Source of the DNA: an uncultured Gammaproteobacteria bacterium
GTDB lineage: Bacteria > Pseudomonadota > Gammaproteobacteria > Rariloculales > Rariloculaceae
Direction of reading: 5' to 3'
NCBI GenBank assembly: GCA_946887385.1
Contig: CAMPKU010000194.1
Coordinates: 1-8,737, forward strand
Length of the DNA: 8,737 bases
Shown: piece by piece, positions 1 through 6,294 of the stretch
Layout of the letters: each line of letters begins with the position of its first letter
How positions within the stretch are numbered: the stretch's first letter is position 1
Made by a program: the position numbers and the translations under genes
The notes under the pieces: model-generated
Seen by the model: only the letters and a program-made list of their open reading frames with translations
Told to the model about the DNA's origin: nothing
Databases searched by the model: none

Positions 1-2429
1 GCGAGCAGCTCTTGCGGTTCGATCGGCTTGGCGATGTGCATCTGATAGCCGGCGAGCATGGCGCGCGTGCGGTCCTGAGAGCGCGCGTAGGCCGTCACTG
101 CAACGGCCGGTAGCTCCGTGCCGTCGAGCTTCAACTGCTCGCGAACGGTGCGAATCAACTGATACCCGTCAACGTCGGGCATCCCAATGTCGCTGACCAG
201 AACGTCGAGCTTTTCGCGGGCGAGCACCTCGAGCGCGTCGGCAGCGCTAGCGGCGACAAATACCACGGCTTTCGACTGGCTGAGAACCCGCCGAATGAGC
301 TCCCGTGCTTCCGGATCGTCGTCTACGACGAGCACCGTAACGCCCGTGAGGTCGATCTCGCGATGCGGCTGCTCCGGCGCAGTGCTGACGTCTGAGGATG
401 CGGCGTCTTGCCGAACCGCGGCGAGCGGCAGCTTTACGATGAATGTGGAGCCCTGCGCGGCACCCGCGCTTTCTGCCGTCACGGTTCCACCGTGCAGCTC
501 GACGAGGTGTTTCACGATCGCAAGCCCGAGGCCGAGGCCGCCGTGTGTGCGCGTGATCGACTCGTCCGCTTGCCGAAACCGATCGAACATGTGCGGCAAG
601 AACTCGGGGCTCACGCCCATACCTGTGTCGTGAACGCTGAGCTCTGCGTGCGAATCGGTGCGCCGCAGCACAACATCCACCGCACCACCCTTGGGCGTGA
701 ATTTCACGGCATTGGAGACAAGGTTCCACACCACCTGCTGAAGGCGGGTCGTATCGCCGATGACCGGCCCCATGCTCGAGTCGAGCACCGTGCGCAGCGC
801 AATCTGCTTGCTTTCCGCGGCCTGCCGCAACGTGGCTAGCGCGGATTCCACCACCTTGTATAGGTGCACCGCCGAGACGTCTAGCGCGAGCCGCCCGCTC
901 GTGATGCGGTTCATGTCGAGAAGGTCTTCGATGAGCTTCGCGAGCGCCCGCCCGCCGCGCTCGATGGCGTCGACGCCGTCCGCGACGGCCGCATCGGGCG
1001 GATGCTTCGTGAAATACACCGACAGATACTGCGCCCAGCCCAGAATGCCGTTCAGCGGTGTTCGCAGCTCGTGCGACACGAGCGCAAGGAACTCGTCGCG
1101 CGAGCGAGCGGCCTGCTCGGCCACCGCTCTCGCTTCGCGCTCGCTCTCGAGCAATGCCTCCCGTTCCGCCTCGATCCTCTTGCGCTCCGTCACGTCCCGA
1201 GCGATGTGGGACCCGCCCGCCACGCGGCCGTCGTAATCCAAAATGGGCGAGATCGACACCGACACATCGATACGTTGGCCGTTCTTGCGTTGCCGCACCG
1301 TCTCGAACAGCTCGATGGCCTGGCCATTGCGCAGGCGCTCGAGGATCTCGATCTCCTCGTGGGCAAGATCCGTGGGCACGAGCTTCAGCATCGGCTGGCC
1401 GAGCATTTCCGCGGCCGAGTAGCCGAACATGCGTTCTGCCGCCCGGTTCCAGCTGGTAACGATGCCCTCGAGATCCTTGCCGATGATGGCATCGTTCGAC
1501 GACTCCACGATCGCCGATAGCCGGCGGCCTTCGATCTCGGCGCGAGCGCGGCTGTGCGCGACCACTCCGAGCCGATAGGCCGTGAGCAGCACCACCGTTG
1601 CGAGCGCGATCATCATCGCAACGGCGAGAAGGCCGCGTGCGAAATTCGCCTCGATCAGGTTGCCGTCGCGACTGGCGTCGTATACGAAGAGCAGAGCGAA
1701 CGGGATTGCGATCGACGGCACGAGCAACCGGCGCGCCGCCATCCCGCCCACATTCGACGCCGCGAGCACTCGCATGAGCGCCGTGTCGGGCCGCGCCGCG
1801 AGAGCTCCGAGGCTCAACGCGAACAAGCTACCCGCCGTTGGCCACGCGATACCCGTGACCGCGGCGTCGGAGTACAGGCCGGGCAGGTTGTATGCATACC
1901 CCACGATCGACACCAGCGAGATGACGGCAACAGCCAGCGGAACATAACGAAACGGACGATGGCCGCCGGATGTTCGATAGTCGAAAAACAGCAAACTCGG
2001 TCCCAGCAGCAAAAAGCTGCTCGATGCCGGAGGACCCATTCGGCCGGGGCTCACAGTGGCCGCTTGGCCGGGCGGCTCGGTAAAGAGCAGTTGATCGATA
2101 CCGAAGCTCCATCCGGTTAGATGCTGAGCTAAGGTGAGACCGCCGATAACAGCCACGGCGGCGGCCATGACAGTGCCGGCGCGGCTCGGCAGAAGACCCG
2201 GCCTCGCTTTCAGAAGCAGACAGCCGCCGCTCAACAAGAAGCACAATGCGGCATTGGCTTTCATCGTGATCGGCGAGCCGATTGCGCCTTTGAGTAGCGG
2301 AGAGCTCACGAGCCACCCGAGCAACACGAGAGCGCCGACGGCGATCGCCAAATAGGCAGCCAGCTCACACATGCGCCGCATGTTGAGCAATGCGCGCTCG
2401 GACAGGGTGCCCAGGGACTGATCGATCAT
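1..2429 (-). CDS. Membrane hybrid sensor histidine kinase (multi-TM sensor, PAS, HisKA, HATPase_c, REC), partial at left edge
   Basis: The frame is open from an ATG at 2429 to the window edge (809 codons) with no stop, so the C-terminus lies outside. Residues about 20-295 hold seven to eight hydrophobic segments of a multi-pass sensor domain that I cannot assign to a named family. A PAS domain spans about 303-412 (AIVESSNDAIIGKD at its start, RDVTERKR at its end), followed by a charged, probably coiled-coil linker to about 449. The HisKA H-box is SHELRTPLNG with phospho-acceptor His453. HATPase_c shows the N-box (NLVSNAVKF, Asn573), G1 (DTGMG, Asp601) and G2 (HGGLGLGLAI, 629 onward). A linker then leads to a receiver domain with the acidic cluster Asp703-705 and probable phospho-acceptor Asp747 in SDIGMPDVDG. 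By family knowledge it autophosphorylates on His and passes phosphate to its own REC, probably then to an Hpt or regulator outside the window. Its signal is unknown. No strong Shine-Dalgarno precedes the ATG; Met17 or Met20 are alternative starts. G+C is lower in the sensor-coding part (about 53% in one sampled line) than in the kinase part (about 73%). Confidence 0.93.
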   Translation of the reverse strand, partial: MIDQSLGTLSERALLNMRRMCELAAYLAIAVGALVLLGWLVSSPLLKGAIGSPITMKANAALCFLLSGGCLLLKARPGLLPSRAGTVMAAAVAVIGGLTLAQHLTGWSFGIDQLLFTEPPGQAATVSPGRMGPPASSSFLLLGPSLLFFDYRTSGGHRPFRYVPLAVAVISLVSIVGYAYNLPGLYSDAAVTGIAWPTAGSLFALSLGALAARPDTALMRVLAASNVGGMAARRLLVPSIAIPFALLFVYDASRDGNLIEANFARGLLAVAMMIALATVVLLTAYRLGVVAHSRARAEIEGRRLSAIVESSNDAIIGKDLEGIVTSWNRAAERMFGYSAAEMLGQPMLKLVPTDLAHEEIEILERLRNGQAIELFETVRQRKNGQRIDVSVSISPILDYDGRVAGGSHIARDVTERKRIEAEREALLESEREARAVAEQAARSRDEFLALVSHELRTPLNGILGWAQYLSVYFTKHPPDAAVADGVDAIERGGRALAKLIEDLLDMNRITSGRLALDVSAVHLYKVVESALATLRQAAESKQIALRTVLDSSMGPVIGDTTRLQQVVWNLVSNAVKFTPKGGAVDVVLRRTDSHAELSVHDTGMGVSPEFLPHMFDRFRQADESITRTHGGLGLGLAIVKHLVELHGGTVTAESAGAAQGSTFIVKLPLAAVRQDAASSDVSTAPEQPHREIDLTGVTVLVVDDDPEARELIRRVLSQSKAVVFVAASAADALEVLAREKLDVLVSDIGMPDVDGYQLIRTVREQLKLDGTELPAVAVTAYARSQDRTRAMLAGYQMHIAKPIEPQELL

Positions 2430-2585
2430 CCGTCGTCTTGGGATAGCCGTTAGCCGGCAAGGGGTAAGCAGACCGAATTGAAGCTTACAGGTCAAGCATC
2501 GGGAATAGGGATTCCCCGGCCACATGGACAAACGCGCGAGCGTCCACTAGCGTGTGACGAGTGCGTTGGGGGCGGAGGCAGCACA
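2430..2585. promoter_or_regulatory. Divergent intergenic region between kinase and PhoX-family gene
   Basis: These 156 bases separate two divergently transcribed genes, so both promoters should lie here. Two small inverted repeats are visible: GTAAGC (2464-2469) with GCTTAC (2483-2488), and GGGAAT (2501-2506) with ATTCCC (2511-2516). The minus strand carries TTGACC (2495-2490), a candidate -35 for the kinase, but no convincing -10 follows at standard spacing. On the plus strand TTGAAG (2478-2483) is a weak -35 candidate. The inverted repeats could be operators, but there is no further support for that. Region assignment is firm; the individual elements are weak. Confidence 0.4.
2574..2578 (+). 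promoter_or_regulatory. Shine-Dalgarno that fixes the TTG start of the PhoX-family gene
   Basis: GGAGG lies 7 bases upstream of the TTG at 2586. The product from that TTG begins directly with a compact Tat-type signal. This supports 2586 over the upstream in-frame TTG at 2478, which would add 36 residues before the signal and lacks a comparable ribosome binding site. Confidence 0.7.
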
Positions 2586-4043
2586 TTGAATAGGCGTGAA
2601 CTCTTGCGCACCAGCGCACTGCTCGGCGCGGTGCTGGCCGGCGGGCGCCGCGCCTTCGCTGCCACCTCGCGTTATGGCGCGCTCGCACCTGTCGCGGATG
2701 AGGAAACGGGCTTACCGCTGCTCAAGCTGCCCGAGGGCTTTCGCTACCGGAGCTTCGGCTGGGAAGGCGACCCGATGGCCGACGGCACACGCACTCCCGA
2801 TCGGCACGACGGCATGGCGGTTCTGCCGCACCCGCGCGATCGCGATTCGTTCGTATTGATGCGCAACCACGAGCGGGTGTTCGCTCCGCGGTTCGGTGCG
2901 AACGGCGTACCGGTGTACGACGGGTTCGCGGCCGATCCGGCCCTCGCAGGCATGGGCGGCGGAACGACGGCGCTCGTGTTCGAGCGCGACCGATATGTGC
3001 GCACGGTGCCGACGCTTGCCGGCACGCTCGTCAACTGCGCGGGCGGCGCCACGCCGTGGGGCTCGTGGCTCACCTGCGAGGAGATCGTCGTCGGCCGTCA
3101 GGCCGACGAGGGCGCACTCGATCATGGTTATGTCTTCGAGGTCCCGGCGCCGCGCTTGGGAGCCGCGAGCGCGCGGCCAATCGTTGCAATGGGCCGCTTC
3201 CGCCACGAGGCCGTCGGCATCGACCCGCGCACGGGCTATGCGTACCTCACCGAGGACAACGGCCCTTCCGGGCTCTATCGCTTCAGGCCGCGTTCGCAAG
3301 ATCGCGCCGTCGGCGCCTACGAGCAGGGCGGCACGCTCGAGATGCTCGCGGTGCGCGGCATGCCGGGCGCCGATCTCACCATGCCGAATCCGGGCGACGA
3401 GCACGTCGTGGAATGGGTAGCCATCGCAGATCCGGATGCGGTGGCCGAACGCATGGACACACCGCGCAGCGGTGCGCCGCTGCTGATGGGCGCAGGCCGC
3501 TCGGGGCCCTTCCTGCAGGGGCAGGCCGGCGGCGGCGCCGCGTTCCGCCGCCTCGAAGGCTGTTTCGCCCAGGGCGGGCTCATCTATTTCACGGACACCA
3601 CGGCGGGCGCCGCACGCACGGGTGTGCTCTGGGCGCTCGCACCGTCCGCCGATGGCGAAGGACCCGATCTGCTGCGCAGCGTGTTCGTGTCCGCGGGCGA
3701 AGGCGAAGCGGACAACATCGACAACCTTTGCACGAGCCCGGCCGGCGGCATCGTGCTGTGCGAGGACGGCGGCGGTCAGCGTGCCGCCGATCGCGCGCTG
3801 ATCAGCGGCACGCGCGTGATTGCGATGAGCGCCGACGGCTCGGGCGCAATCCCGCTCGTCGAGAACAATCTGCTGCTCGAGGCCGCGCTGCCGTCGCGTG
3901 ATTGGATCCCCGCGGGCGACTACCGCAACAACGAGTTCGCGGGGGTTTGCTTCTCGCCCCGCGGCGATCGCATGTTCGTGAACGTGCAAACGCCGGGCGT
4001 CACGTTCGAGATCCGCGGGCCGTGGGAGCGCGGTGTCATCTAG
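2586..4043 (+). CDS. PhoX/DUF839-family protein, predicted Tat-exported
   Basis: The protein is 485 residues from the TTG start. Residues 1-25 form a Tat-type signal: MNRRELLRTSALLG, a short hydrophobic run, then AFA before a likely cut after Ala25. The mature part is a single DUF839/PhoX domain: LPEGFRYRSFG near the start, MRNHE, NCAGGATPWGSWLTCEE (Cys164), GRFRHEAVGID, LTEDNGPSGLYRF (Glu223), DNIDNLCTSP, LCEDGGG (Glu393), and a C-terminal block GDYRNNEFAGVCFSPRGD. In characterised PhoX phosphatases, a Cys and Glu residues in such motifs bind an iron-calcium cluster that hydrolyses phosphate monoesters in the periplasm; mapping these residues here is by motif similarity only. Many DUF839 proteins have no proven phosphatase activity, so substrate and activity are inferred. 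The next gene follows 67 bases downstream on the same strand, also for an exported protein. No Pho-box is evident upstream. Confidence 0.88.
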   Translation: MNRRELLRTSALLGAVLAGGRRAFAATSRYGALAPVADEETGLPLLKLPEGFRYRSFGWEGDPMADGTRTPDRHDGMAVLPHPRDRDSFVLMRNHERVFAPRFGANGVPVYDGFAADPALAGMGGGTTALVFERDRYVRTVPTLAGTLVNCAGGATPWGSWLTCEEIVVGRQADEGALDHGYVFEVPAPRLGAASARPIVAMGRFRHEAVGIDPRTGYAYLTEDNGPSGLYRFRPRSQDRAVGAYEQGGTLEMLAVRGMPGADLTMPNPGDEHVVEWVAIADPDAVAERMDTPRSGAPLLMGAGRSGPFLQGQAGGGAAFRRLEGCFAQGGLIYFTDTTAGAARTGVLWALAPSADGEGPDLLRSVFVSAGEGEADNIDNLCTSPAGGIVLCEDGGGQRAADRALISGTRVIAMSADGSGAIPLVENNLLLEAALPSRDWIPAGDYRNNEFAGVCFSPRGDRMFVNVQTPGVTFEIRGPWERGVI

Positions 4044-4094
4044 CAGCTGCTCGCCGGGACGGTCCCGAGAGTGCGTGTGGTTCCGGCGCACCGT

Positions 4095-4103
4095 TGCTAG
4101 ACT
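4095..4103 (+). promoter_or_regulatory. Candidate extended -10 promoter element just upstream of the PQQ dehydrogenase
   Basis: TG (4095-4096) plus TAGACT (4098-4103) resembles an extended -10 (TGnTAnAnT-like). It ends 7 bases before the ATG at 4111. No Shine-Dalgarno lies in the usual place, so transcription starting 6-8 bases after the element would give a leaderless or near-leaderless mRNA. The -35 region is poor, as tolerated for extended -10 promoters. Confidence 0.4.
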
Positions 4104-4110
4104 CCGCGCC

Positions 4111-6222
4111 ATGACTTCACCACGCTTCGCTTGCCTTCTCCTGCTCGCCTCTCTCGCGGCCTGCGGCGGCGCGGACGCGCCGCCGAACGCCACGAACCGC
4201 GGCGCATCGGAGCCGGCGGCCGCTGCGGCGGTTGACACAGAGCGCCTGATCGGCGCGGATGCCGAGCCCGGCCAGTGGCTGTCCACCGGCAGAACCTACG
4301 GCGAGCAGCGCTTCAGCCCCCTCACGGAGCTCGACGCGAGCAACGTCGGTGAGCTCGGTCTCGCGTGGTACGGCGACTTCACGAACGGCCGCGCGCAGGA
4401 GTCGACGCCGCTGTTCGTCGACGGTGTGCTGTACGTGACGACGGCGTGGAGCAACGTCAAAGCCTACGACGCGCGCACGGGCGCGCCGCTGTGGAGCTTC
4501 GACGCGAAGGTGCCGCGCGAATGGGGCAGCCGCGCCTGTTGCGACGTCGTGAATCGCGGCGCCGCCGCTTGGAACGGCAAGATCTACGTCGGCACGATCG
4601 ACGGCCGCTTGCTCGCGATCGACGCCGCCACCGGCGCGCTTGCGTGGGAGGCCGACACGCTCGTGCGACGCGATGTTGCGTACACGATCACGGGCGCGCC
4701 GCGCGTGGTGAAAGGCAAAGTGATCATCGGCAACGGCGGCGCGGAGTACGGTGTGCGCGGCTACGTGTCGGCGTTCGACGCCGACACCGGCGCGCTCGCG
4801 TGGCGCTTCTTCACCGTCCCCGGCGATCCCGCTCTCGGCTTCGAGAACGAGACGATGGCTCGAGCCGCAGAAACGTGGAACGGCGAATGGTGGCGGCTCG
4901 GCGGCGGCGGCACCGTATGGGACTCGATGGCCTACGATCCCGAGCTCGACCTGCTCTACGTGGGCACCGGCAACGGCTCGCCGTGGAACCAGGCGCTGCG
5001 CAGCCCCGGCGGCGGCGATAACTTGTTCCTGTCCTCCATCGTCGCGCTCAATCCCGACGACGGCTCGTACGTGTGGCACTACCAGACCACGCCGGGCGAG
5101 AGCTGGGACTACACGGCTACCCAGCCGCTCGTCGTCGCGGATCTGATGCTCGACGGCGCGCCGCGCCGCGTCGTCATGCAGGCGCCGAAGAACGGCTTTT
5201 TCTATGTGCTCGATGCGGCCACCGGCAGGCTCATCTCGGCCGAGCCGTTCGCGGCCGTGAACTGGGCGAGCGGCGTGGACCCGGCCACGGGTCGGCCCAT
5301 CGAGAATCCCGCCGCGCGTTACGAGGTGACGGGGCAACCGGTCGCCGTGCAGCCGTCGTCGGCCGGCGCGCACAACTGGCACCCGATGGCGTTCAGCCCG
5401 CAGACGGGGCTCGTGTATCTCTCGTCGAGCGACAACGCGCTCGTGTACGCACCGGATCGCAATTTCAATCCGAATTTGCTCGTGTCGAATCTCGGCATCG
5501 ACCTAGGCGCCGGTGCGGCCCTTGGGCCGAACGCGCTCGCAGCCCTGCCGCGCGGCTCCTACACGCTCGCTTGGGACCCCGTGGCGCAGCGCGCAGCCTG
5601 GCGCATCGACGGGCCGTCCGCGGGCATGCTGGCAACGGCGGGCGGGCTCGTGTTCCGCGGCTCGAACGACAGCCTCAAGGCCTTTGCCGCCGACGACGGC
5701 CGCGAGCTGTGGTCGTCGCAAGCCGTGCACACCGGCATCGTGGCCGGGCCGATCAGCTTCGAGCTCGACGGCGTGCAGCACATCGCCGTGGTCGCGGGAC
5801 GCGCCACCGGCAATTACTACGCGCCCGATTACTCGCGCGTGCTGGTGTTTCGCCGCGGCGCGAACGCGCAGCTCCCGCCCGAGACGCCCTTCACTCCGCC
5901 GCCGCTGAATCCGCCGGCGTCGGTGGCGGCCGCCGAAGAGATCGCGCGCGGCCGTGATTTGTACGAAGCGAACTGCGCGCTATGCCACGACGTGCCGGGC
6001 AACGCAGGCGGATTGTTTCGGCGCGGCTTGTTCCCCGACCTCGCCTTTTCGCCGGCGCTTGCGAGCCGCGAGGCCTTCGCGGCCATCGTGCTCGACGGCG
6101 CGCGCGCCGCAAACGGCATGGCCGGCTACGCGGGCGTGCTCGACGCCGACCAAGTGGACGCCGTGCGCGCGCACATCGTCGACCGGGCAAACGCAGTGCT
6201 CGCCGCCCGCGGCGGCCGCTAA
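4111..6222 (+). CDS. PQQ-dependent quinohemoprotein alcohol dehydrogenase (methanol/ethanol family) with C-terminal cytochrome c
   Basis: This 703-residue protein oxidises primary alcohols with PQQ and passes electrons to its own haem c, then to the respiratory chain. The length suits type II quinohemoprotein dehydrogenases. Residues 1-18 form an export signal ending LAAC, a good lipobox with Cys18, so outer- or inner-membrane anchoring on the periplasmic side is likely. The eight-bladed propeller part has typical motifs: adjacent cysteines Cys143-Cys144 in RACCDVVNRG (disulfide under PQQ), Glu212 in GGAEYG and Asn288 in GTGNGSPWN (probable metal ligands), and SWDYTATQP with catalytic base Asp333. 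Position +2 is Thr335, not the Asp seen in lanthanide-dependent enzymes, so calcium is the expected metal. The haem site is CALCH (Cys622, Cys625, His626), with Met670 in NGMAGYAG as likely sixth ligand. ATG 4111 is chosen because the signal starts there; an in-frame upstream codon at 4033 would overlap the previous gene. No PQQ biosynthesis gene is in view. The substrate cannot be read from sequence. Confidence 0.95.
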   Translation: MTSPRFACLLLLASLAACGGADAPPNATNRGASEPAAAAAVDTERLIGADAEPGQWLSTGRTYGEQRFSPLTELDASNVGELGLAWYGDFTNGRAQESTPLFVDGVLYVTTAWSNVKAYDARTGAPLWSFDAKVPREWGSRACCDVVNRGAAAWNGKIYVGTIDGRLLAIDAATGALAWEADTLVRRDVAYTITGAPRVVKGKVIIGNGGAEYGVRGYVSAFDADTGALAWRFFTVPGDPALGFENETMARAAETWNGEWWRLGGGGTVWDSMAYDPELDLLYVGTGNGSPWNQALRSPGGGDNLFLSSIVALNPDDGSYVWHYQTTPGESWDYTATQPLVVADLMLDGAPRRVVMQAPKNGFFYVLDAATGRLISAEPFAAVNWASGVDPATGRPIENPAARYEVTGQPVAVQPSSAGAHNWHPMAFSPQTGLVYLSSSDNALVYAPDRNFNPNLLVSNLGIDLGAGAALGPNALAALPRGSYTLAWDPVAQRAAWRIDGPSAGMLATAGGLVFRGSNDSLKAFAADDGRELWSSQAVHTGIVAGPISFELDGVQHIAVVAGRATGNYYAPDYSRVLVFRRGANAQLPPETPFTPPPLNPPASVAAAEEIARGRDLYEANCALCHDVPGNAGGLFRRGLFPDLAFSPALASREAFAAIVLDGARAANGMAGYAGVLDADQVDAVRAHIVDRANAVLAARGGR

Positions 6223-6240
6223 CGGGGACGGACACCGCCG

Positions 6241-6264
6241 GGGACGGATTTATAAATCCGTCCC
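6241..6264. repeat. 24-bp perfect palindrome, repeat copy 1 (GGGACGGATTTA half-site)
   Basis: The half GGGACGGATTTA is followed directly by its exact reverse complement. Extra half-sites flank it: GGGGACGGA at 6224-6232 and GGGACGGAT at 6280-6288. It sits between the dehydrogenase stop and the MutS-like start. As RNA it forms a strong stem in either direction and may limit read-through, but no T-run follows. It is the same family as the copies at 7896-7921 and 7958-7984. Confidence 0.9.
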
Positions 6265-6288
6265 GTCTTAGGCAACGCCGGGACGGAT
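6256..6288 (+). promoter_or_regulatory. Alternative hairpin overlapping the palindrome and the start region of the MutS-like gene
   Basis: ATCCGTCCCG (6256-6265) pairs perfectly with CGGGACGGAT (6279-6288), a 10-bp stem with a 13-base loop. It uses the right arm of palindrome copy 1, so the two stems cannot form together. The 3' arm overlaps the purine-rich GGATGG (6285-6290) just before the ATG at 6295. It could hide the ribosome binding site. Pairing is seen; any regulatory role is inference. Confidence 0.35.
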
Positions 6289-6294
6289 GGCCTG

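Noticed and set aside
187..2120. Several plus-strand open frames across the kinase region
   Set aside because: The minus strand encodes an unbroken kinase with all catalytic boxes; the plus-strand translations show no domain and no ribosome binding sites.
4055..4067. CGGGACGGTCCCG as another copy of the palindromic repeat or as a terminator between the two exported-protein genes
   Set aside because: It shares only GGGACGG with the repeat family, lacks the ATTTA core, has a one-base centre unsuitable for a full stem, and has no T-run.
2712..4286. A long open frame on the minus strand across the PhoX-family gene
   Set aside because: Its translation is rich in Arg, Ala and His with no recognisable domain, as expected opposite a GC-rich gene; the plus-strand frame has clear PhoX motifs.
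4117..5382. A 421-codon open frame on the minus strand inside the dehydrogenase gene
   Set aside because: It is low-complexity and Arg/His-rich, and lies opposite a well-supported PQQ dehydrogenase; it is a shadow of GC-biased codons.
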